Below, piece by piece: positions 1 to 7,835 of a stretch of 36,597 nucleotides of DNA. A program made the position numbers and the translations under genes. The stretch covers positions 1-36,597 of the forward strand of contig PIXZ01000012.1 of NCBI GenBank assembly GCA_003601605.1, written 5' to 3'. Each line of letters starts with the position of its first letter. Position 1 is the stretch's first letter. The notes under the pieces are model-generated. The model was not told the DNA's origin. It saw nothing but the letters and a program-made list of their open reading frames with translations, and ran no database searches. The stretch comes from Candidatus Bathyarchaeota archaeon (GTDB lineage: Archaea; Thermoproteota; Bathyarchaeia; Bathyarchaeales; Bathycorpusculaceae).

Positions 1-189
1 TGTTAAGCATATTTCAAACCCTTCTTTGGTCACTAGTTTATAGACTGGTTTCACACCCGTTGGAAAGAATCCTTCAGAAGATGACTCCCACCTTTCACCG
101 TCAACAATCGCTATGAATTTTTTCTCCACCAGATCTGCAACTTTTCTAGGTCCGTTTTCAGTCATGATCCACGTGTAAGATGGGATGCA
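1..189 (-). other. N-terminal part of an intein inserted after ...EATNP in the RNR
   Basis: Sequence departs from the expected RNR NPCGE... motif right after NP: CIPSYTWIMTENGPRKVADLVEKKFIAIVDGERWESSSEGFFPTGVKPVYKLVTKEGFEICLT, a typical intein block A (Cys1, T-NG-xKVxDL) leading toward block B at the edge. Confidence 0.88.
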
Positions 190-1311
190 AGGGTTGGTTG
201 CTTCTATTTTGCCGATTTCGGGTGTAGGATTATGTCTGTTAATTTCGTCTATGAAAACTACTCCGGGGTCTCCGCTTTGCCAAGCAGATTTTGCCATTAA
301 ACTCCAGATTTCTTCAGCTTTTATTCGCCTGACTTTTTCATTGTTTCGAGGGTTAACTAGCCAGTATTCACCCTTTTCTTCTAAGGTTTTTAGGAAATCG
401 TCTGTGACAGCCACGGAGATGTTGAAGTTGGAGAGAAATCCATGTTTTTGTTTTGAAGTTATAAATTCGATGATGTCTGGATGGTCTACTTTTAAAATTC
501 CCATCATGGCGCCTCGGCGTTTGCCGCCAGCTTTTATGACTTCGGTTGCTGTGTCGAAAACGCGCATGAAGCTTACTGGTCCGGAGGCTACGCCTTTTGT
601 GGATTTTACTATGTCTCCTTTTGGTCTTAGCTTTGAGAAGTCGAAGCCTACTCCGCCTCCGCTTTTCTCTATTAAAGCCATGTTCTTTACTGCTGTGAAA
701 ATGCTTTCGAGAGAGTCTTCAACTGGCAAAACAAAACATGCCGATAGTTGTCCAAGTTGTGTTCCAGCGTTGAAAAGTGTTGGCGAGTTGGGGATGAATT
801 CTAGTTTTGCCATCATTTCGTAAAAGATTTTTTCGCTCTCTTCGGGGTTTTCGCCGTATTTTGCATCTGCCCTTGATATGGCTTTGGCAACTCTCATAAA
901 CATTTGAGAAGGCGTTTCTATTATCTTCTCGGTTTCATCTTTCAGCAAATATCTTCTGCTTAGAACTTCTAGGGCGTTAACCGTTAACTTTGGTTCTGGG
1001 ATTCCGAGTTTTTCCCTTAATCTTCTTATTTCATTTTTCTTTTCCCTATAGGCTTGGTATTCTTTTGCAACTTTTTCGTATCCTCTTCTTTTCAAAACTT
1101 GGATAACTAGGTCTTGAGCGTCTTCCACCGAGGGAATTTTCTCTTTAAATTTTTCTTCTAGAAGTTTAACAACCTCTTCTGTTATCGTTTTGGCTTTTTC
1201 TCCGTTGCCAAGTTCAACAGCGATGAAAGCCTTGTGGATAGCGTCATGTATTCTGCTGGCGTCAAAATCTACTATTCTTCCGTCTCTCTTTCTTATTTTC
1301 GTTATCGGCAT
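1..1311 (-). CDS. nrdJ: Adenosylcobalamin-dependent (class II) ribonucleoside-diphosphate reductase, N-terminal extein plus start of intein; truncated by window edge
   Basis: Manual - strand translation: MPITKIRKRDGRIVDFDASRIHDAIHKAF (ATP-cone), NSPTLFNAGTQLGQLSACFVLPVEDS, SGGGVGFDFSKLRPKGD, then IEATNP|CIPSYTWIMTENGPRKVADL. Open for 437 codons to position 1. Not in the ORF track because it runs off the window. Confidence 0.95.
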   Translation of the reverse strand, partial: MPITKIRKRDGRIVDFDASRIHDAIHKAFIAVELGNGEKAKTITEEVVKLLEEKFKEKIPSVEDAQDLVIQVLKRRGYEKVAKEYQAYREKKNEIRRLREKLGIPEPKLTVNALEVLSRRYLLKDETEKIIETPSQMFMRVAKAISRADAKYGENPEESEKIFYEMMAKLEFIPNSPTLFNAGTQLGQLSACFVLPVEDSLESIFTAVKNMALIEKSGGGVGFDFSKLRPKGDIVKSTKGVASGPVSFMRVFDTATEVIKAGGKRRGAMMGILKVDHPDIIEFITSKQKHGFLSNFNISVAVTDDFLKTLEEKGEYWLVNPRNNEKVRRIKAEEIWSLMAKSAWQSGDPGVVFIDEINRHNPTPEIGKIEATNPCIPSYTWIMTENGPRKVADLVEKKFIAIVDGERWESSSEGFFPTGVKPVYKLVTKEGFEICLT

Positions 1312-1367
1312 AATCTACCATTTCAAAATTGCTGAAATCGGATATAAACGTGTTTGGTAAGTCTCGG

Positions 1368-1532
1368 CTACTCTTTTTTGACAAACTGGTCTTTAGAGGC
1401 ACCGCAAACGGGGCAAACCCAATCATCTGGCAACTTTTCAAAAGTGGTTCCGGGTTCTACGCCATGTTCTGGGTCTCCTACTTCTGGGTTGTATATGTAG
1501 CCGCAAACTGTGCATTCCCACTTTTCCAACAA
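1368..1532 (-). CDS. Rubredoxin
   Basis: - strand translation (TTG start at 1529 or 1532): [54 protein letters not shown]. Two CxxC(G) rubredoxin knuckles; upstream GGTGA. Missed by ORF track. Confidence 0.95.
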   Translation of the reverse strand: MLEKWECTVCGYIYNPEVGDPEHGVEPGTTFEKLPDDWVCPVCGASKDQFVKKE

Positions 1533-1603
1533 CTATCACCTTTTAAGATAATTTTTTATAGGTTCAACGTTATTTAACACTATACGTTTGAACGGTGTTT
1601 GAA

Positions 1604-1882
1604 ATGATGTCTCAGTTGCCTATATTTTTAGAGAAAGTTGGCAAAAAAGCCTTGGACATGGAAATACTGCGTGCGTCAATGATAGCAGAGTTGGACGCCA
1701 TAAATCTTTACGAACAGTTTGCTGCCGCTACAAACAACAAGTTGTTGAAAAAAGTTTTGCTTGATATTGCCAAAGAAGAGAAAACTCATGTTGGAGAGTT
1801 TCAAGCTTTATTGTTGGAAATGGACAAGGAACAAGTCAGAGAACTGAGGAAGGGTAAAAAAGAAGTAGAGGAGCTAAAATAG
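1604..1882 (+). CDS. Ferritin-like protein resembling the N-terminal Flp cargo domain of Pyrococcus encapsulin, stand-alone
   Basis: MEILRASMIAELDAINLYEQFAAATNNKLLKKVLLDIAKEEKTHVGEFQALLLEMDKEQVRELRKGKKEVEELK: E...ExxH-type carboxylate spacing; recalled close similarity to the PfV N-terminal domain. Upstream GTG (1595) also possible. Confidence 0.85.
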   Translation: MMSQLPIFLEKVGKKALDMEILRASMIAELDAINLYEQFAAATNNKLLKKVLLDIAKEEKTHVGEFQALLLEMDKEQVRELRKGKKEVEELK

Positions 1883-1999
1883 TAAACTCTCCTTTTCCCA
1901 CATTTTTTAACACCAAGATTACACGGGCGCAACACTCAATAAAATAGTGAATAGTTTTCGAGGCGAAAATTCTGGAAGAAACAAAACTATAGAAGGAAG

Positions 2000-2149
2000 C
2001 TACCTTGTCACCTTTATCTCTATAACTTTCCAATCCTCCTTTACTCCTCGAAGAGCAGAGACTGCTCCTGCGATGATTCCACTTAAAATTTTGGTGGCAA
2101 ACTTGTTCAAACCTATTTCTTCTCCGTCCACTGACAATTTAACATCCAA
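2000..2149 (-). CDS. Small conserved-looking archaeal protein of unknown function (49 aa)
   Basis: - strand: (M)DVKLSVDGEEIGLNKFATKILSGIIAGAVSALRGVKEDWKVIEIKVTR*, TTG start preceded by GAGGTGAT. Not in ORF track. Confidence 0.6.
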   Translation of the reverse strand: MDVKLSVDGEEIGLNKFATKILSGIIAGAVSALRGVKEDWKVIEIKVTR

Positions 2150-2232
2150 CCAAATCACCTCAAACTAACAAATAATTTAGGTATATAGTAAAAGTTTTCC
2201 ACAAATTAAAACGATGTTAACAGCGCTAGCCC

Positions 2233-2823
2233 TTAATGTTCTCTCCATCTGTTCACAAAATAAGTTAAAATGATAAGGCAGGCAATTGCGGCTACTACGC
2301 TTAAAAAGCTTGCAACAACCATGTTATCTGTTTCCAAAATAAACGCTACTGATATGGCTGCAAGAAAAACACCGAAATAAAGGCTTGCGTTGCTCCTTAA
2401 AAACTGAGCGAACTCTCCACGAAGAAGTTTTTGATATTTGTTTATTAAAATTGCTATGGAAACTAAAGCTAGAAAAACTATTACAAGAGTGTAGGAGAAA
2501 TCAGCCCAATAAGCATGAGCGCTAAGAGTAAGTAAAATTCCAACTTCGTCTCCAATCAGTCCGCCGCCAGCGCCAAAAAGTATGGCCGCCAAACGGTCTA
2601 TTCTTTCACTTTGGTAGCTTATGCCTATCCAGCCGCCTATAACAATTAAAGCTAGACCATACCAAAAATGGTGGATATGATAATCGCCAGTGATCAAAAC
2701 AGTTGTAGGGTTTATGGTTGTGAAAGTTCTGGCTATCAAGAAGGAAGCTACAAAAGAGATAAGTGCCAACAAGGAAAGGTTCGGTTTCTCTTTAATTTTT
2801 TCTTTTCCAGTCATTTTCTTCAT
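2233..2823 (-). CDS. Multi-pass integral membrane protein, unknown function
   Basis: ORF 2233..2898 with likely start at MKKMTGKEK; several hydrophobic helices, HIHHFWYGLALIVIGGW motif. Confidence 0.75.
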   Translation of the reverse strand: MKKMTGKEKIKEKPNLSLLALISFVASFLIARTFTTINPTTVLITGDYHIHHFWYGLALIVIGGWIGISYQSERIDRLAAILFGAGGGLIGDEVGILLTLSAHAYWADFSYTLVIVFLALVSIAILINKYQKLLRGEFAQFLRSNASLYFGVFLAAISVAFILETDNMVVASFLSVVAAIACLIILTYFVNRWREH

Positions 2824-3022
2824 TTTGATAACTTTGCATTTGCACAAATTAAGATTTGTTATGTCGTCTAAAACTTCTAACCTAAGCAGAAGCCACATCC
2901 CAAAAAGCCTTAAACTTTTTAACTTTTCTAATGGTGTTGATGTTTATAGGCACTTTTTTGAGCCTTAGAGCAATTGAGAAAATCTTCATAAATATTAATT
3001 AACAATAACAAAATTATTGTGG

Positions 3023-3262
3023 ATGATAAAAATGATAAGTAAAAAACAATTTTACCGTTTATCCCTTTTTTGGTCTATACTTATGGGATGTTTAGCTTTT
3101 GAATGGTTAATTTTTATCTTTATAGGTATGGCAGTGGATTTTGCAGAATTTGGCTATTATCATGGTGGGTTAATAATTTTAATAACAGCTATTATTCCCC
3201 ACATTGTTATTTGGATTTTAGGGATGATTGTTTTATTAATTCTTTACCTAGTAGAAATATGA
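3023..3262 (+). CDS. Small membrane protein (two predicted TM helices)
   Basis: ORF 3017..3262; ATG at 3023; strongly hydrophobic. Confidence 0.5.
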   Translation: MIKMISKKQFYRLSLFWSILMGCLAFEWLIFIFIGMAVDFAEFGYYHGGLIILITAIIPHIVIWILGMIVLLILYLVEI

Positions 3263-3558
3263 AGGCTATAACGCCTATTATTATAACATAGCTTACGGGG
3301 TTATCATATCACACTTCAGTTATCGTTTCAATTTCTGGAATGTCAGCATATAAAACTAATGCAGTAGTTTCAACATTAGTATCACTAAAAGCTTTATCAT
3401 TCAAAAACGCAACAACAAAAACTAGAGGAGGAATTACTGAAAACTATAGGGGGGCTATCCACTTTAACAAAGAAAACAGCGTAAAAAAGGTCTTTGTTGG
3501 CGAACTAGACATAGATTACTTTGAACGGTCTGCTTGGCAGTATGCAGTTTTGTCCTAG
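3259..3558 (+). pseudogene. Possible decayed pilin/secreted protein: MKAITPIIIT* then in-frame open continuation
   Basis: ATG at 3259 gives MKAITPIIIT, a class III (type IV pilin-like) signal start, then TAG; the same frame continues through ORF 3340..3558 (…MSAYKTNAVVSTLVSLKALSFKNATTKTRGG…FVGELDIDYFERSAWQYAVLS). Confidence 0.35.
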
Positions 3559-3597
3559 AAGCCAGATTCCAAACTTCAGATATAGGTGCAATGTAGG

Positions 3598-3670
3598 AGC
3601 CGGGGGTGGGAATTGAACCCACATATAGCAGCTCTGCAGGCTGCCGCCTGAACCGTTCGGCCACCCCGGC
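3598..3670 (-). tRNA. tRNA-Cys (anticodon GCA)
   Basis: - strand GCCGGGG TG GCCGAACGGTTCAGGC G GCAGC CTGCAGA GCTGC TATAT GTGGG TTCAATT CCCAC CCCCGGC T: full cloverleaf, anticodon GCA, discriminator U73. Confidence 0.96.
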
Positions 3671-3717
3671 GCATTTTCAACAAGAATTCTAGAGTCAACT
3701 CTATAATAAATATTCTT

Positions 3718-4764
3718 TTAGGCTATTCCAAGTTTTTCGCAGATTTCCCTGTAAATTTTCAATGCTTTTTCCTCGTTATCAACATTTTTTATCAGCATTC
3801 TTCCGCTGTTGAAAAGGGTTATATCACAATTTTTATAGTCGAATATTATTGCTAGCTGGGATTTTATTCGAATTTTGAAATGCTGTTTGGCTTTATCATA
3901 AATTTCGTTTAGGCTTATTTTTAATGGTTTTTCAGGGTTTACGTTCACTGTGCCGTGGCCGCATAGCCAAACAAGTTTTCCGCGTTTTTCCTCCAGAGCC
4001 ATTGTACCTTGGCATGCTGGACAGTTTTCTCGTTTATAAATGTCGATTGTTGTGAAACACATGTCGCTAAAATCACAAATCATAAGCTTGTCCTTTAAAA
4101 CAGAACCCATTCCCGTTAAGACTTTTATTGTTTCCATGGCTTGCATTGTCCCAATAATTCCGGGAGTAGCTCCTAAAACTCCTCTAACGTCACAGCTCAT
4201 CAAGCTGCTGTCTTCGATGTTTGGAAAGACGCATTCTAGGCATGGAGTTTCTGGCGGGGCGAAAACTGAAAGGTTTCCTTCAATCCCTATGGCTGCCCCA
4301 AAAATGTAGGGTATTCTAAGCTTTGCACAGGCTCTGTTAACCAGATAGCGTGTACGCATGTTATCCAAGCCGTCAACAACACAGTCCACTCCGGAAAGAA
4401 GCTTTTCCACGTTGCTTGCATTCAAATTTTCCGGGAAAGCCTCAACCTTGACTAGAGGATTAACTTTTCTAAGCCTCTTCGCTGAAACTTCAACTTTGGG
4501 ATAGCGCAAATCTTCTAGGGTGTAAAGAACTTGTCTATGCAAGTTATGCAGTTCTACTGTGTCCTGGTCTATCAGTCGTAAATGTCCAACTCCCGCGAGA
4601 GCCAAATAAAGAGCGGACGCTGTGCCTAACCCGCCAAGTCCCACAATGGCGACTTTAGCTTTTCCTAGTTTTCTTTGTCCTTCATTGCCAAGCTCTTTCA
4701 TGACTATTTGGCGGCTGTAAAATTCTTCCATTGAAGGCTTTTCGCGAGTTTTCGCCATTTTCAC
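3718..4764 (-). CDS. ThiF/MoeB/HesA family adenylyltransferase (E1-like)
   Basis: AIVGLGGLGTASALYLALAGVGHLRLIDQDTVELHNLHRQ; zinc pairs CLEC and CPAC; candidate catalytic Cys in LMSCDVRGVLGATPG. Confidence 0.93.
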   Translation of the reverse strand: MKMAKTREKPSMEEFYSRQIVMKELGNEGQRKLGKAKVAIVGLGGLGTASALYLALAGVGHLRLIDQDTVELHNLHRQVLYTLEDLRYPKVEVSAKRLRKVNPLVKVEAFPENLNASNVEKLLSGVDCVVDGLDNMRTRYLVNRACAKLRIPYIFGAAIGIEGNLSVFAPPETPCLECVFPNIEDSSLMSCDVRGVLGATPGIIGTMQAMETIKVLTGMGSVLKDKLMICDFSDMCFTTIDIYKRENCPACQGTMALEEKRGKLVWLCGHGTVNVNPEKPLKISLNEIYDKAKQHFKIRIKSQLAIIFDYKNCDITLFNSGRMLIKNVDNEEKALKIYREICEKLGIA

Positions 4765-4787
4765 TTTCTCCTTTGTAAATATTGCCC

Positions 4788-6482
4788 TTATTCAGTTTTA
4801 TATCTGCCTTTTTTCAAAAACTGCCTTTCATAAATTTCCCGAACTCTTTGGATTGTATCTGCATCCTCTGGGGTTTTGTCATCGCGTATACGGTTTATTC
4901 GGGCAAAACGCAAAGCCATTCCACATTTGTATTTTGGGCTTTTTTGAATCTCATTGTATGCTACTTCTACAACAATCTTTGGAACAACTAAAACTCTTCT
5001 ACCTTCTTCTTTCACGGCTAACTCTTTAAGCTGCCTTGTCATTTCAACCATTTCGGCATCGGTTAAACCCTTAAAAGTTTTACCAACAATCAAAAATTCG
5101 CCTTTTTCAGCGTCTCGTGCTGCCAAGTAATAGTCTGAAAGCCAAGCGTGTCTCCGTCCATAACCATACTCTGCCGCGACAATAACAAGGTCCAAAGGTT
5201 CAAGCACGGGCTTGATTTTTAACCAGCGTTTTCCACGGATTCCAGGAGTATAAACACTTTCAGGTTTTTTAGCCATTAATCCTTCATGCCCATCGTCTAA
5301 AGCTTGTTTTAAAAACTTTTCAGCATCTTTACGGTTTTTGGTTATTATTTGTTCTGTTAAAGGTATGTCTCCAGAATTTTCGGCTAATATTTTTCTACGT
5401 TCTATGTAGGGAAGCGAAATCAAACTTTTTCCGTTAAGGTATAAAATGTCAAAAAGGTAAAGCCTTACTGGAATTTTTTCAGCTGCATCTTCTATTTTGT
5501 GAACTCTTTTGAACCTTCGCATTAAATGTTGAAAAGGAACAGGATTGCCTAAACTGTCAACAGCTATCACTTCGCCTTCAAGTATAGCCTCCTTTGCGTT
5601 AACATTTTTTCTGACAATTTCCACAATTTCTGGCAAACTTTTAGTTACGTCTGTTAGACGGCGGCTAAAAATTTTCACTTCATTATCAAGTTTGTGAATC
5701 TGAACCCTAGCCCCGTCCAACTTATATTCAAACGCGGTTTTTCCACCGTGCTCCTTTAACGCTTCAGCAACGTTGCTTGCCATTTGAGCCAGCATAAGCT
5801 TGACAGGTCTGAAAACCTTAAACTCCGCCGCCGATAAGCCTTCCAAACCTTTCTTTCTGGCTATTTCTGCAACCTCGCATATATCTCCCACAACCATGCT
5901 TGCCTTTTGCATAACATCTAATGGAACTTGATAAGCCTTCGAAACCGCTTGTTCCATTAAGCCTTCTGAAAAACCAGTTCTCATTTCTCCTATGAAAATT
6001 TTAACAAGATATTTGGCTTCCAAGGGTGAAGCCATGCTTAAAAGAACTTCGATTTGGCGTTCCTTCTTTTCCCTTGAGCCTTGTCCAGCTGCTTCTGCTA
6101 TGGCTTCGAAACTACGTTTTACCTCTTTTATTGTTAACTCTCTTTCTAAAAGTGTTGCTTGCTTTTTGACCTTGCTTTTCTCGAAAACGGTTTTTGTGGC
6201 TGAACCTATGTCGCCTGTTTTGCCAAAGATGCTCATAAAAACTTTCCATTCAACTTCTGTTATGCGTTTTATTATTTCGCTTAATGTCGCCCAGCTAACT
6301 TCCAGAGTTTTTTGGCTGTATGTGGGGAGGGGTCTTCCAAGAATCATAGAAACGGCAGGCTTAACCTCGTCTGGTTCTAACCGTTTTAGAAAGTCGGCTA
6401 CTAGCTGTATCATAAGTAGTCTTTTAGTTGTTTTTTCTAGCTTCTCGCATAGTTCAGCTAGAGCTTTGAAGGAGGTTGGCAT
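4788..6482 (-). CDS. lig: ATP-dependent DNA ligase
   Basis: Nucleotidyl-transfer motif I EYKLDGARVQIHK, FDILYLNGKSL, EGLMAKK, KIKP; 564 aa archaeal LigI type. Confidence 0.97.
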   Translation of the reverse strand: MPTSFKALAELCEKLEKTTKRLLMIQLVADFLKRLEPDEVKPAVSMILGRPLPTYSQKTLEVSWATLSEIIKRITEVEWKVFMSIFGKTGDIGSATKTVFEKSKVKKQATLLERELTIKEVKRSFEAIAEAAGQGSREKKERQIEVLLSMASPLEAKYLVKIFIGEMRTGFSEGLMEQAVSKAYQVPLDVMQKASMVVGDICEVAEIARKKGLEGLSAAEFKVFRPVKLMLAQMASNVAEALKEHGGKTAFEYKLDGARVQIHKLDNEVKIFSRRLTDVTKSLPEIVEIVRKNVNAKEAILEGEVIAVDSLGNPVPFQHLMRRFKRVHKIEDAAEKIPVRLYLFDILYLNGKSLISLPYIERRKILAENSGDIPLTEQIITKNRKDAEKFLKQALDDGHEGLMAKKPESVYTPGIRGKRWLKIKPVLEPLDLVIVAAEYGYGRRHAWLSDYYLAARDAEKGEFLIVGKTFKGLTDAEMVEMTRQLKELAVKEEGRRVLVVPKIVVEVAYNEIQKSPKYKCGMALRFARINRIRDDKTPEDADTIQRVREIYERQFLKKGRYKTE

Positions 6483-6579
6483 TTCGTTGACCTTAATAAA
6501 ACAAGTTTCAAGTTTAATTGGTGTCCTAACAAAGAGATAAAACTTGCCTTTGCTAAAATAAAGGAGGAATCTTGCGGTT

Positions 6580-6960
6580 TTAGAAGGATGCTTCCAGTTT
6601 TTTCTTAACTTCTTTTATTTTCTTTTCAAGTTCCTGAACTTTTTCTTGGTTTTCTAGAGCTTTGTAACAGTCTCTTGCATATTCTAGGGCGCTTACTCCA
6701 AACCTGTCAAAGCCTTTTTTGAAAGAGAGTTCTGCAGATTTGAGAAAATATTCAAGGGCAGTTTCGTAATCTTTAAGCATGTAAGAGCATTCGCCAGCCT
6801 TATAAAGCATGGAAGTAGCATCAAAGAAGTTGTTGGCTTTGCGATAAAGCTCCGAAGCCTGCAAAAACTTTTCTAGCGCTTCCTCATACTTGCCAGTCTC
6901 GTAAAGCGTGTTGGCATCCTTGTGCAACTTTACCGGGTCTTCCTTCACTTTCTCACTCAT
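6580..6960 (-). CDS. TPR-repeat protein
   Basis: YETGKYEEALEKFLQASELYRKANNFFDA...LKDYETALEYFLKSAELSFKKG: tandem TPR helices. Confidence 0.8.
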   Translation of the reverse strand: MSEKVKEDPVKLHKDANTLYETGKYEEALEKFLQASELYRKANNFFDATSMLYKAGECSYMLKDYETALEYFLKSAELSFKKGFDRFGVSALEYARDCYKALENQEKVQELEKKIKEVKKKLEASF

Positions 6961-7090
6961 AAAGGCAACTCCAACTTTCTTATTATCATTTTAATACTCT
7001 AATTTAGACCTTTCCCTATCTTATCAGCAAACTATAAACATTAAAACAATTTATCAAAGAATATAGTAATCTAGTGTGGAGAAAACTATT

Positions 7091-7813
7091 ATGAAAATCT
7101 GTGATGCTCACGTTCATTTAGGCGAGTCTGGACCGTGGCAGCCTTATATAAACCCGACAATTTACGTTGAAGAACTTATTCAGCTTTTCAACAAATACAA
7201 TGTTGAAAGAGCCGTTGTCTTTCCAAATCCAAACGTAGGCGACAAATATCCTGAAATGAACAACTATATTGCAGAATGTGTAAAAAAACATCCTAAACGC
7301 CTTGTTGGATTCGGGCGTTTAGACCCCCGAAGGGAAGACGCTACAAAAGAGCTGGACCGTATAAAAAACAGTTTAGGCTTGAAAGGACTTAAATTGCACC
7401 CAATGGTTGAATGTTTTAGACCAGACCATCCATTTTTCAACAGTTTCTTCGAAAAAGCTGATCAGCTGAAAATTCCAATACTGTTCCATTCAGGGAACGG
7501 CTTTTCCTCGCCAGGATTAATTATAAAAATCGCAAAAAAACATCCTAATCTTCCCATTATCATAGGGCACTTAAGAGAATCTGCTATTGCAGCATTAAAA
7601 GAATGTGAAAATGTTTATGTGGAAACTTCTGGCACTCTACCAGACTATATCGAACTTTCTGTAGACGTAGACGAAAATAGGGTATTATTCGGTTCAGATG
7701 TGCCATACTACCGTTATCCTACACAAATAGCCATTGTTGAAGCCGCAGAAATTTCCCCTAAAGCCAAAAGGAAAGTTTTTTCTGAAAACTTCCAAAAACT
7801 GTTTAAAGGATAA
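7091..7813 (+). CDS. Amidohydrolase family (amidohydrolase-2 type) metal-dependent hydrolase
   Basis: MKICDAHVHLGESG (HxH), LKLHPM, IIGHLR, VLFGSDVPY motifs. Confidence 0.88.
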   Translation: MKICDAHVHLGESGPWQPYINPTIYVEELIQLFNKYNVERAVVFPNPNVGDKYPEMNNYIAECVKKHPKRLVGFGRLDPRREDATKELDRIKNSLGLKGLKLHPMVECFRPDHPFFNSFFEKADQLKIPILFHSGNGFSSPGLIIKIAKKHPNLPIIIGHLRESAIAALKECENVYVETSGTLPDYIELSVDVDENRVLFGSDVPYYRYPTQIAIVEAAEISPKAKRKVFSENFQKLFKG

Positions 7814-7835
7814 CACGTTTTCATGGAGCAAAACT

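Noticed and set aside
185-823. 212-aa + strand ORF
   Set aside because: Antisense to the clear class II RNR coding frame.
1329-1577. 82-aa + strand ORF
   Set aside because: Antisense shadow of the rubredoxin gene.
3259-3558. Pyrrolysine (TAG) readthrough
   Set aside because: No pyl genes visible here and the hydrophobic pilin helix is not preserved after the TAG; decay is simpler.
3718-4764. C-terminal domain of the ThiF-like protein as a novel fusion
   Set aside because: The LCGHGTVNVNP... domain resembles C-termini commonly found on MoeB/ThiF-like proteins; not unusual.
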